A stretch of 64,000 bases of DNA, taken from the NCBI GenBank assembly GCA_014879565.1, contig JACSRW010000025.1, positions 1 to 64,000 of the forward strand, given 5' to 3'. Shown one piece after another: positions 39,120 through 48,149 of this stretch; positions within the stretch are counted from its first letter, which is position 1; each line of letters starts with the position of its first letter. The position numbers and the translations under genes are program-made. The notes below the pieces were generated by a model. That model had not been told where the DNA came from, made no database searches, and saw nothing but the letters and a program-made list of their open reading frames with translations. Source of the stretch: Chitinophagaceae bacterium. GTDB taxonomy: Bacteria; Bacteroidota; Bacteroidia; Chitinophagales; Chitinophagaceae.

Positions 39120-40466
39120 ATGGAACTGACCGCCCTCACCGCTATTTCCGCCATTGATGGCCGCTATCGTAAACAGGTACACCACCTGGATGAGTATTTT
39201 TCGGAATACGGACTGATGAAATACCGGGTGCTGGTAGAAGCAGAATACCTGCTGTTCCTGGATAAAAAGAAAATCATCAAACTGCCGGCAAAAGCCGGTA
39301 AACAGCTCCGCAAAATGGCGGATGAATTCGGTCCCGAAGACGCATTTGCCATCAAACAGATTGAACAAACGACGAATCACGATGTCAAGGCCGTGGAATA
39401 TTTTATCAAAAACGAACTGGAGAAATACGGAGCCGGGGAAATCCGGGAATGGGTGCATTTTGGTCTCACTTCCCAGGACATCAACAATACGGCCATCCCT
39501 CTTTCCTGGAAACACGCGGTAGAATATGAGTACCTGCCGGCCCTGCTGAACCTGAATACGGAAATCCGGTTGCTGGTTGACGCCTGGAAAGATATTCCCC
39601 TGCTCGCCCATACCCACGGACAGCCGGCCAGTCCTACCCGGCTGGGAAAAGAATTCATGGTTTTTGCGGAACGTATCCAGAACCAGGTGGAGCAGTTTAT
39701 CGCCATTCCCTTTACCGGAAAATTTGGCGGCGCCACCGGCAATTTTAACGCGCACCATGTAGCATTTCCCAAAACCGACTGGACCCGTTTTGGTAATGAA
39801 TTCCTGGCAAACCTGGGGCTGCACCGGCAGCAGTTCACCACACAGATAGAACATTACGACAGCCTTGCAGCCCATTTTGACTGTATGAAAAGGATTAATA
39901 CGATCCTGATTGACCTCTGCCGGGATATCTGGACCTATGTATCCATGGAATATTTCCGCCAGAAAACCAAAAAAGGGGAAGTGGGCTCATCCGCTATGCC
40001 GCATAAAGTGAATCCGATTGATTTCGAAAATGCAGAGGGGAACCTGGGGCTGGCCAATGCTGTGCTGGAACATCTTTCCGCAAAATTACCTGTATCGCGG
40101 CTGCAACGGGATCTGACGGACTCCACCGTGCTTCGCAATATCGGCGTACCCTTTGCGCATACCATCATTGCTTTCAAATCCATAGAAAAGGGATTATCCA
40201 AGCTGGTGGTAAATGATGCAAAAATTTATGAGGACCTGGACAATAACTGGGCCGTAGTGGCTGAAGCGATACAGACCATTCTGCGCCGTGAAAATTACCC
40301 CAATCCCTATGAGGCCCTGAAAGAGCTGACAAGGGGAAATAACAAAATTGATCAGAAAGCCATCCAGGGTTTTATTGAAGGCCTGAAAGTGAAAGAATCA
40401 TTGAAAAAAGAACTCAAAAAAATCACCCCTCATAACTATACAGGTATAAATAACCTGAGCAAATAA
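39120..40466 (+). CDS. purB: Adenylosuccinate lyase
   Basis: MELTALTAISAIDGRYRKQV; GSSAMPHKVNPIDFENAEGN signature; ATG 39120 preferred over 39021. Confidence 0.97.
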   Translation: MELTALTAISAIDGRYRKQVHHLDEYFSEYGLMKYRVLVEAEYLLFLDKKKIIKLPAKAGKQLRKMADEFGPEDAFAIKQIEQTTNHDVKAVEYFIKNELEKYGAGEIREWVHFGLTSQDINNTAIPLSWKHAVEYEYLPALLNLNTEIRLLVDAWKDIPLLAHTHGQPASPTRLGKEFMVFAERIQNQVEQFIAIPFTGKFGGATGNFNAHHVAFPKTDWTRFGNEFLANLGLHRQQFTTQIEHYDSLAAHFDCMKRINTILIDLCRDIWTYVSMEYFRQKTKKGEVGSSAMPHKVNPIDFENAEGNLGLANAVLEHLSAKLPVSRLQRDLTDSTVLRNIGVPFAHTIIAFKSIEKGLSKLVVNDAKIYEDLDNNWAVVAEAIQTILRRENYPNPYEALKELTRGNNKIDQKAIQGFIEGLKVKESLKKELKKITPHNYTGINNLSK

Positions 40467-40542
40467 ATTTCAACCGCTTTTATAAGCAGCGGGGATATTT
40501 TCCGGGAAAGAAGTTTTTCTCTGATACGCTAAGCCCCCGGTT

Positions 40543-41040
40543 TTACCACTTATAACAATAAACCAGCAGGGGTTTGCCTTCATGCTCTCTTCGCAGGAGC
40601 AAATGAAATCCGGCTTTTTGCAGCACCCGCTGCGATGCGATATTGGGAATTTCCGTAATGGCGTAAATTTCTTTCAGCGAAGTATGTTTTTGGCAATATT
40701 CCAGACCAGCGATTGTCAGTTCAGTGGCAAAACCTCTGCCCCAGGCTGAGGGAATGAATGCATAGCCCAGTTGCATTTTCTCCGGATCATAAGGCAGGGG
40801 AATAACGGCAAATGTGCCGGCAAATTTATTCCCTTCTTTTTCTTCCACCATCCAGCGTCCGCCGGTATCAGGTTCGGGAGACCGGAGCATTTCTTCCAGT
40901 ACCGCGTCACTTTCCTCCCTGGTTTTAACCGGCCGGATAAAGCGCATCACTTCCGGATCTCCCTGCAACCGGAAAAAATTTTCATGGTCATCCGCCCGAA
41001 GAGACCGTACCTGCAGCCTTTCTGTCTCAAATATGATCAT
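40543..41040 (-). CDS. GNAT family N-acetyltransferase
   Basis: MIIFETERLQVRSLRADDHENFFRLQGDPEVMRFI; QLGYAFIPSAWGRGFATE; ATG 41040 preferred. Confidence 0.92.
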   Translation of the reverse strand: MIIFETERLQVRSLRADDHENFFRLQGDPEVMRFIRPVKTREESDAVLEEMLRSPEPDTGGRWMVEEKEGNKFAGTFAVIPLPYDPEKMQLGYAFIPSAWGRGFATELTIAGLEYCQKHTSLKEIYAITEIPNIASQRVLQKAGFHLLLRREHEGKPLLVYCYKW

Positions 41041-41052
41041 GTGCGTTTTTGT

Positions 41053-41073
41053 ATTGCCTATTGCCCATTGCCT
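41053..41073. repeat. 7-bp tandem repeat, 3 units (ATTGCCT ATTGCCC ATTGCCT)
   Basis: Read directly; lies between prfC stop and the GNAT start. Confidence 0.8.
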
Positions 41074-42655
41074 ACTTATGTATTTCACTGGTATAATGAA
41101 ACTCAATTTCCGGATTATTCGTCTTTTCCGTATTCAGGAACCACTCGCTTTGCGCCAGGTATACCGGGTGACCATCCTTGTCTTCCGCTGAATTGGCCTG
41201 TTTGAAACGGAGAAAATCTTCCAGCTTTTTGGTATCCTTGCTGGTCAGCCAGCAGGCTTTATAAAAAGGCAGGGCGTTAAACACCACCGATGCGCCGTAT
41301 TCGTGCAGCAGGCGGTACTGGATCACTTCAAACTGAAGTTCACCCACACAGCCGATAATCTTTTTGTTCCCGCCAAACTGGGTGAACAGCTGCGCCACGC
41401 CTTCATCGGTAAGTTGCAACAGTCCTTTCTCCAGTTGTTTTGTTTTCATGGGATCTTTATTCACCACCTCCTTAAAAATCTCCGGCGAAAAGGAAGGAAT
41501 ACCGGTAAAGAAGAAGTTCTCCCCCTCGGTCAGGGTATCCCCGATCTTAAAGTTTCCCGTATCAAACAACCCCACCACATCACCGGCATAAGCATCTTCA
41601 ATGATACTCTTGTCTCTTGCCATAAAAGAATACGGATTACTGAACCGGACATCCTTATCCAGCCGTACATGATGGAAATATTTATTTCGCTCAAAGCGAC
41701 CGGAGCAAACCCGGAAGAAGGCAATCCGGTCCCGGTGTTTGGGATCCAGGTTGGCGTGAATCTTAAACACAAAGCCGCTCATCTTCTCTTCTTCCACATT
41801 GACTTCCCGCAGGGTGGTAAACCGGCTCCGGGGGGGCGGGGCTATCCGGATAAACGTATCCAGCATTTCTTTTACCCCGAAATTATTGATTGCGCTTCCA
41901 AAGAATACCGGGGCAACTTTCCCGGCCAGGTAATCGGCTGTATTCAATCGTCCATGTACCCCTTCCACCAGTTCCACATCCTCACGCAGCTGGGCGGCAT
42001 CGGTTTCCCCGAGTTTTTCCTCCAGCACCGGGTCACTGAGATCTGAAATGGCGATACTGTCTTCATCCGCTTTGGTATTGGCGGAAAAAAGCAGCAGGCT
42101 GTGCTGGTCCAGGTTATAAACCCCTTTAAATTCCTTCCCGCTGTTAATCGGCCAGGTCATGGGGTGTAGCGCGATACTGAGTTCCTTTTCAATTTCCTCC
42201 AGCAGGTCGAAGCGGTTTTTCCCATCCCGGTCCATTTTGTTGACAAAAACAATCACGGGGGTATCACGCATCCGGCAGACCTCCATCAGGCGGCGGGTCT
42301 GGTCTTCCACCCCGTTTACACTGTCCACCACCAGGATCACACTGTCCACAGCAGTCAGGGTACGGTAGGTGTCTTCCGCAAAGTCTTTGTGACCGGGTGT
42401 ATCCAGCAGGTTGATCAGTATCCCGTTGTATTCAAAACTCATCACGGAAGTGGCTACCGAGATACCCCTCTGCCTTTCGATCTCCATAAAGTCACTGGTG
42501 GCGAATTTTTTAATCTTATTGCTTTTTACAGCCCCCGCCACCTGGATGGCGCCACCGAAGAGAAGGAATTTTTCCGTCAGGGTGGTTTTACCGGCATCCG
42601 GGTGAGAGATGATGGCAAAGGTCCGGCGGCGTTGTATTTCGTTATGGTATTTCAT
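41072..42655 (-). CDS. prfC: Peptide chain release factor 3
   Basis: [55 protein letters not shown] 42655 preferred. Confidence 0.96.
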   Translation of the reverse strand: MKYHNEIQRRRTFAIISHPDAGKTTLTEKFLLFGGAIQVAGAVKSNKIKKFATSDFMEIERQRGISVATSVMSFEYNGILINLLDTPGHKDFAEDTYRTLTAVDSVILVVDSVNGVEDQTRRLMEVCRMRDTPVIVFVNKMDRDGKNRFDLLEEIEKELSIALHPMTWPINSGKEFKGVYNLDQHSLLLFSANTKADEDSIAISDLSDPVLEEKLGETDAAQLREDVELVEGVHGRLNTADYLAGKVAPVFFGSAINNFGVKEMLDTFIRIAPPPRSRFTTLREVNVEEEKMSGFVFKIHANLDPKHRDRIAFFRVCSGRFERNKYFHHVRLDKDVRFSNPYSFMARDKSIIEDAYAGDVVGLFDTGNFKIGDTLTEGENFFFTGIPSFSPEIFKEVVNKDPMKTKQLEKGLLQLTDEGVAQLFTQFGGNKKIIGCVGELQFEVIQYRLLHEYGASVVFNALPFYKACWLTSKDTKKLEDFLRFKQANSAEDKDGHPVYLAQSEWFLNTEKTNNPEIEFHYTSEIHK

Positions 42656-42698
42656 GCATTTATTATGCGCCCGGACCTGGGTGTATTCCGGGGCGGCG

Positions 42699-42706
42699 CA
42701 AAGGTA
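42699..42706 (-). promoter_or_regulatory. Candidate -7 box TACCTTTG for prfC
   Basis: Plus-strand CAAAGGTA upstream of ATG 42655; argues against ORF start 42715. Confidence 0.45.
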
Positions 42707-42815
42707 ACGACTCACAGATAAAAGGGAGCAGATCCGGATTTCTGCCGGGAAACGGCCCCCTGCCCAGCCCTTTTACCATCCAAATAATTTTTATGCCGGC
42801 AAGGATCAGTTATGG

Positions 42816-42823
42816 TAAATTTG
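42816..42823 (+). promoter_or_regulatory. Candidate -7 box TAAATTTG abutting ABC permease start
   Basis: Only 4 nt between box and ATG 42828. Confidence 0.45.
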
Positions 42824-42827
42824 TGGC

Positions 42828-44084
42828 ATGTTCCGCCGTTCCATAGAAATAGTCGCCAGCAGTATAAAAATGACGCTGCAGGAATTATGGAAAAATAAAC
42901 TTCGCACCTTTCTTTCCCTTCTGGGCGTCACTTTTGGGATATTCTGCATCATCAGTGTACTGGCCGTGGTCAATAGCCTGGAGCAAAATATTCAGAATGA
43001 AATAAAAGCCCTCGGCACCAATACCATTTACCTGGACAAATGGGATTACAGCGCCGGAGGCGGTCCTGATTTCCCCTGGTGGAAGTATGTAAACCGGCCC
43101 TCCCCCAAATATGACGAACTGAAGCAGATCCGGGAACGCACGCCCAGTGCCCGGTATGTTGCTTTTAAAATTGATATCAACGACAATATTTATTACGAAA
43201 ACAACCAGCTCAGCGCTGTCAATGTATACGGGATCAGCGAAGATTTTAACCAGATCCAGCCGGTGGATATTTCATATGGCCGCTATGTTTCAGATGCTGA
43301 ATTCAGCCAGGGAAGCCCGGTGGCTGTTATTGGCAATGAAATTGCAGAAAAACTTTTCCTGGAGCCGGAAAGGGCCGTAGGAAAAATGATCACCATAAGG
43401 GGCAAAAAAGTAATTATTACCGGCGTCATTAAAAAGCAGGGTAAAACCATGATCGGGGGCTGGCAGTTTGATCAGAGTACAATTGTACCTTACCGCTTCG
43501 CCCGGAATTTTATGGACGAGCGCCGTTCTGATCCGCTGATCATGATCCAGGGGCAGGAAAACGTGACCAGCAAAGCCCTGAAAGATAACCTGACAGGTAC
43601 CATGCGGGCAATCCGGAAACTCCGGCCAACTAAGGAGGAGAATTTCACCCTGAATGACATCAACGATTTCAGCGATGCGATCAGTGAAGCTTTTGTCAGT
43701 CTCAATATTGGCGGTTGGGCTATTGCCACCCTCTCCCTGATTGTTGGGATGTTTGGCGTCGCCAATATCATGTTTGTATCCGTCCGGGAAAGGACCAGCC
43801 AGATCGGACTTAAAAAAGCCATCGGCGCCAAAAAAAGAATCATCCTTACCGAATTTCTGCTGGAATCCGCATTTCTCTGTATAATTGGTGGCCTCACCGG
43901 TCTCTTTTTTGTGTACCTGCTGACCAAGATATTGAGCGGCCCTATTGGATTCCCTGTTTATATTTCCACCTACAATCTGGTACTGGCCATCGGTATCTGT
44001 GTACTCGTTGGTGTGATTGCCGGCTTTATTCCTGCCCGTCAGGCCGCAAGAATGGATCCGGTGGAAGCAATAAGAAGCAAATAG
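42828..44084 (+). CDS. ABC transporter permease (MacB/FtsX-like)
   Basis: LRTFLSLLGVTFGIFCIISVLAVVNSLEQNI; C-terminal GFIPARQAARMDPVEAIRSK. Confidence 0.93.
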   Translation: MFRRSIEIVASSIKMTLQELWKNKLRTFLSLLGVTFGIFCIISVLAVVNSLEQNIQNEIKALGTNTIYLDKWDYSAGGGPDFPWWKYVNRPSPKYDELKQIRERTPSARYVAFKIDINDNIYYENNQLSAVNVYGISEDFNQIQPVDISYGRYVSDAEFSQGSPVAVIGNEIAEKLFLEPERAVGKMITIRGKKVIITGVIKKQGKTMIGGWQFDQSTIVPYRFARNFMDERRSDPLIMIQGQENVTSKALKDNLTGTMRAIRKLRPTKEENFTLNDINDFSDAISEAFVSLNIGGWAIATLSLIVGMFGVANIMFVSVRERTSQIGLKKAIGAKKRIILTEFLLESAFLCIIGGLTGLFFVYLLTKILSGPIGFPVYISTYNLVLAIGICVLVGVIAGFIPARQAARMDPVEAIRSK

Positions 44085-44087
44085 ATA

Positions 44088-44119
44088 ATTTGCAGATTTG
44101 CTAATTAACTAATTTTGCC
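44088..44119. repeat. Degenerate 8-bp tandem repeat, 4 units
   Basis: ATTTGCAG ATTTGCTA ATTAACTA ATTTTGCC read in register between ABC permease stop and tsaD start. Confidence 0.7.
44110..44117 (+). promoter_or_regulatory. Candidate -7 box TAATTTTG for tsaD
   Basis: TAnnTTTG match 4 nt before GTG 44122, inside the octamer repeat. Confidence 0.45.
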
Positions 44120-44121
44120 CC

Positions 44122-45162
44122 GTGCCTACCATTCTCGCTATTGAATCCAGTTGTGATGAAACCTCGGCCGCGGTATGCCGGGACGGAAAAGTATTGTCCA
44201 ATTTTATTGCCAACCAGACCGTGCATGAACAATACGGAGGGGTGGTACCGGAACTGGCTTCGCGGGCCCATATCCAGCACATTGTACCGGTTGCAGACCA
44301 GGCGCTGAAAAAAGCGGGGATCAGCCTGGATGAAACCGATGCGATCGCATTCACGCAGTCGCCCGGACTTATTGGCTCCCTGCTCGTGGGAGGTCAATTT
44401 GCCAAATCCCTCGCCCTTTCCCTGAATAAACCCCTGATCGCTGTGCATCATATGCAGGCCCATGTACTGGCCAATCTGATTGATGATCCCAAACCTGCCT
44501 TCCCTTTTCTTTGCCTGACCGTGAGCGGCGGACATACCCAGATCGTGTTATGTGAAAGCCCCACCCGGATGCGGGTAATCGGTGAAACGATAGATGATGC
44601 CGCCGGGGAAGCCTTTGACAAGTCGGCCAAACTGCTTGGTCTTCCCTACCCGGGAGGCCCCCTGATTGACAAATACGCCAAAGAAGGAAATCCGGACCGA
44701 TTTCATTTTCCGGAGCCAAAGATTCCCGGGCTTGATTTCAGTTTCAGCGGACTGAAAACATCCATTTTATACTTTTTGCAAAATGCCGGCAAAAGTCTCG
44801 CTTACAAAGAAGAGGTGCTGGCAACCCCGGAAGAGCGAGACTTATTTGTGAAAGAAAACCTGGCCGATATCTGTGCCTCCATCCAGGCCCGGATCATTTC
44901 CATCCTGCTCAATAAACTGAAACAGGCCGCCGCAGAAACCGGTATCCGGGATCTCTGCCTTGCAGGCGGCGTGTCTGCCAACAGCGGCTTACGGCAGGCT
45001 TTCACCGAAACCGGCGCCAGGCTAGGCTGGAACACCTTTATACCGGCTTTCCAGTATTGTACCGACAATGCCGGTATGATTGCGATTACCGCCTATTACA
45101 AATACCTGGAAGGACAAACCGTTCCGCTAACAGTCAGTTCAAGCGCGAGAGCTGAATGGTAA
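44122..45162 (+). CDS. tsaD: tRNA N6-adenosine threonylcarbamoyltransferase
   Basis: ILAIESSCDETSAAV, VVPELASRAHIQHI, VSGGHTQIV; GTG start. Confidence 0.97.
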   Translation: MPTILAIESSCDETSAAVCRDGKVLSNFIANQTVHEQYGGVVPELASRAHIQHIVPVADQALKKAGISLDETDAIAFTQSPGLIGSLLVGGQFAKSLALSLNKPLIAVHHMQAHVLANLIDDPKPAFPFLCLTVSGGHTQIVLCESPTRMRVIGETIDDAAGEAFDKSAKLLGLPYPGGPLIDKYAKEGNPDRFHFPEPKIPGLDFSFSGLKTSILYFLQNAGKSLAYKEEVLATPEERDLFVKENLADICASIQARIISILLNKLKQAAAETGIRDLCLAGGVSANSGLRQAFTETGARLGWNTFIPAFQYCTDNAGMIAITAYYKYLEGQTVPLTVSSSARAEW

Positions 45163-45171
45163 CAACTGCTT

Positions 45172-45900
45172 ATGGCCAATTCCTATTTCCGGTTCAAACA
45201 ATTTACCATCCACCAGGATCAATGTGCCATGAAGGTTACGACGGATGCCTGTCTGTTTGGTGCCTGGACCGCCCTGCAGATTCGGGACAGCAGTGTGGCT
45301 GGGCCCTCTATACTGGATATCGGAACCGGTACCGGTTTATTGAGCCTGATGACAGAACAAATGGTGCCTGATTGCCGGATTGAAGCGATTGAAATTGAAG
45401 AAGCCGCGGCCGGGCAGGCAAAAAAGAATATTCAGGAAGCCGGGAAAGAGAAAAGCATCCGGGTTATCCGGGAAGATATCCGGGAATACAGTCAACCGGA
45501 AAAATTTGATTTTATAATCAGCAACCCGCCTTTTTATGAAAAAGAACTGAAAGGCGGGAACGCGCTGAAAAACCTGGCACATCACAACGAAGGACTTCTG
45601 CTGGAAGAATTACTGACCCTGGCCCCTGGTCAGCTCCGGCCCGGGGGGAAACTATTCCTGCTACTGCCGGCAAAGCGCGAAAAAGAATTCATGAATCTTT
45701 TACAGGACAAAAAATTATACCTGGTTCATTTATGCAGGGTCAGGCCTTCCGAAAAAGCTGACTGGTTCCGTTTATTATGCACCATCAGTAAAGAGCCGGG
45801 AAATAGTATCCGGCATGAAGAGCTGACCATCCTGGAAAATGAAACAACCTATACGCCTGCATTCATACAGTTGTTACAGCCCTATTATCTTTATTTGTAA
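45172..45900 (+). CDS. tRNA1(Val) (adenine-N6)-methyltransferase-like (TrmN6/YfiC)
   Basis: FRFKQFTIHQDQCAMKVTTDACLFGAW, ILDIGTGTGLLSLM, FDFIISNPPFYEKEL. Confidence 0.9.
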   Translation: MANSYFRFKQFTIHQDQCAMKVTTDACLFGAWTALQIRDSSVAGPSILDIGTGTGLLSLMTEQMVPDCRIEAIEIEEAAAGQAKKNIQEAGKEKSIRVIREDIREYSQPEKFDFIISNPPFYEKELKGGNALKNLAHHNEGLLLEELLTLAPGQLRPGGKLFLLLPAKREKEFMNLLQDKKLYLVHLCRVRPSEKADWFRLLCTISKEPGNSIRHEELTILENETTYTPAFIQLLQPYYLYL

Positions 45901-45906
45901 GAATGT

Positions 45907-47109
45907 TCACCTGCCCTCCGCATAATCCCGCAGGTATTCAAACGGCTCCGTTAACTTCCCATTTCGGGTTATCGTGGCCCGCCGGATGATATCCGATCCG
46001 TCTTTCAGAAGATCTTCCAGGATAAATTTAATCAGCTGTTCACCAAAGTACCGGCTGGCATCACGGGGCAGTTCGTTTGGAAGATTACCCACAGCCATTA
46101 TATCTATTGAGCCAGGCAGGTAAGGGGCCGTTTTCTCCAGGGTTTGTTTATCCACACCGTACACAGGATCTTCGATTGTCTGATCGCCCAGGTTGATCGG
46201 TACGGAACCATTGGCATCATCAGTAATATCTGCGATCGTCCGGATGATAAACTCATCAGCCCGTACATCTTCTTTCTCAAAAAGCCGCGGAGCCGCTTTA
46301 TCCCAATAGACACCATTCATAAGAATATCCGTTTGTTCCGTATACGGCCTGAAAATACAATTGTACTGATCCGGATGGGAGTGATAATCTTCCCGGTTAT
46401 AGGTTCCCGTTATCTTATGCCGGTAAAGTTCCCCGCCTTTTAGCTGGGTATACACCGGGTAAGCGAAACGGCGGCGCAGGTATTCATCGTTTTCCACTTC
46501 ATGAATACCCATCAGGTTCATGATTTCCAGGATACCATGGGCTACCCGGCCTGAACCGGTTACCGCAATTTTTACATTTGGAAGGCGGAGTCCAAAATAG
46601 GTATGAATAAGTTCCCGGAAACTCCTTTGTTTGTACACCCGGTCAAGATCATATAATCCGCTTCGTTTGCCATAGGCCATTATCCCGTTGTGTGCTCCAA
46701 CCACTCCGGCAAAAAAACCAAAGCCGATGATCCGCTGCCCGTCTTCGTGCTCAAGACATTCGTAGTCAATCAGGGTAATCCCTTTATCCAAAACCGCCCG
46801 GAGAAGGGGCTGGTTATAGGCCTGTTTTTTCTTGGTATGGGAGAAAAAAAGGTAGGTTTTGCCCGGAATCAGCTGTGCCACGGGCACTTCCTTAATCCCA
46901 AAAAGGATATCACAGTCACTCAGATCTTCTCTTATCTCCACCCCGGCCAGCTGATATTCCCGGTCGCTGAAACAGCGGCCCGGAGAATTTTGCACAACAA
47001 TCTGAATATCAGTGCTATTCTTAAGAATCCATTTGCACTGGGCGGGTGTCAGTGCCACCCGGTTATCTGCCGGTATTTTTCCTTCCCGGATAAGTCCTAT
47101 CTTTTTCAT
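45907..47109 (-). CDS. Saccharopine dehydrogenase-like / AlaDH-PNT N-terminal domain oxidoreductase
   Basis: KKIGLIREGKIPADNRVALTPAQCKWI; IAVTGSGRVAHGILEIM. Confidence 0.85.
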   Translation of the reverse strand: MKKIGLIREGKIPADNRVALTPAQCKWILKNSTDIQIVVQNSPGRCFSDREYQLAGVEIREDLSDCDILFGIKEVPVAQLIPGKTYLFFSHTKKKQAYNQPLLRAVLDKGITLIDYECLEHEDGQRIIGFGFFAGVVGAHNGIMAYGKRSGLYDLDRVYKQRSFRELIHTYFGLRLPNVKIAVTGSGRVAHGILEIMNLMGIHEVENDEYLRRRFAYPVYTQLKGGELYRHKITGTYNREDYHSHPDQYNCIFRPYTEQTDILMNGVYWDKAAPRLFEKEDVRADEFIIRTIADITDDANGSVPINLGDQTIEDPVYGVDKQTLEKTAPYLPGSIDIMAVGNLPNELPRDASRYFGEQLIKFILEDLLKDGSDIIRRATITRNGKLTEPFEYLRDYAEGR

Positions 47110-47198
47110 ACAGCCTGCGTTATAAAGTTCCGCAAAGGTGCCGTTTTACCGGCTATAGAACAAAATGATTTCAGGCAAGTTTTTGGCATAATAAATGT

Positions 47199-47204
47199 TG
47201 TAAC
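47199..47204 (+). promoter_or_regulatory. TGTAAC motif upstream of lipoprotein gene (candidate ECF -35)
   Basis: Same hexamer appears on the minus strand upstream of the 51847 lipoprotein. Confidence 0.25.
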
Positions 47205-47267
47205 TTTAATTGAATCCGCCTGCTGGTTACATTGAACACGCCGGTACTGACTAAACCAAAAGACCCG

Positions 47268-48080
47268 ATGCTGAACCGATACCTTTTTTTTCCGCTCCTC
47301 CTGCTGCTGGCAGCCGGCTGGCAGTCCTGCAGTAAGACCCCGGATTCCGGAGATACAGCAGAACCTTATGTTTTGAGTTACGGGGATTCTATTTTGTATA
47401 TGAAGCCTGTCGCCGGTGACTATATTGTGCATCCCCTGCATACCCGTCCGGGCACCTATAACGGGTTTCCTGACGGCATTGAAATTGACGAAACCACAGG
47501 AGCTATCAATGTGACAAAAAGCGAGACCGGACTGAGGTACAGGATTTCACATATTTCCTTAAGTGGTGATACCACTGAAACGCTTGTAGTGTTGTCAGGC
47601 ATCACATTCCGCGACCGGTTTTATAATTTGTCGGCCGGTGATTCTGTCGCCAGGCCTGTGTATAACGCCAGCGAACTCAGACAGGTACCTCTGCCGGGTT
47701 CCCTTTTTGATGAAGGAAACATTGCTAACACCGAAGGTTGTACTGTAAACCCGGAAGATGGCAGCATCAATCTTTCCGCGTCTCTCCGTCAAGGCATCTT
47801 CGGCCCTTCTCCCCGTAACGACGATCAGAAAACCGTGGAGATTCAGTACCGGATCAATGATGCCAGCGGAAAATCAAAAAACAAACTGAAAGTTCTTTTA
47901 TACTGGTATAACAGTATGGCTGATGTACCGGATTACCTTTGGGAAATACTAAATGACAGGACCACCCAGGGTGTTTTTCTCCGGGGCAGTAACCAAAACG
48001 GAAGCCATACGGCTACGGATGCCCGGACGGCCAAAGTAGCCAAACCAAGGCCCCCCTGCGTGGTGATAGTGGATCATTAA
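47268..48080 (+). CDS. Hypothetical lipoprotein with cadherin-like/Ig-like features
   Basis: MLNRYLFFPLLLLLAAGWQSCSK lipobox-like; IEIDETTGAINVTKSETGLRY; 69 bp upstream of CHAT gene on same strand. Confidence 0.65.
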   Translation: MLNRYLFFPLLLLLAAGWQSCSKTPDSGDTAEPYVLSYGDSILYMKPVAGDYIVHPLHTRPGTYNGFPDGIEIDETTGAINVTKSETGLRYRISHISLSGDTTETLVVLSGITFRDRFYNLSAGDSVARPVYNASELRQVPLPGSLFDEGNIANTEGCTVNPEDGSINLSASLRQGIFGPSPRNDDQKTVEIQYRINDASGKSKNKLKVLLYWYNSMADVPDYLWEILNDRTTQGVFLRGSNQNGSHTATDARTAKVAKPRPPCVVIVDH

Positions 48081-48124
48081 TCCGCCAATTCTGATGCCGG
48101 AGACCAACGGATGGAATAGCGGCG

Positions 48125-48132
48125 TATTTTTG
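48125..48132 (+). promoter_or_regulatory. Candidate -7 box TATTTTTG upstream of CHAT gene
   Basis: TAnnTTTG match 17 nt before ATG 48150; no -33 element seen. Confidence 0.35.
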
Positions 48133-48149
48133 ACTATTCTTTCCGACTC

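Noticed and set aside
41303-42046. 247-aa plus-strand ORF opposite prfC
   Set aside because: Antisense to prfC; no support.
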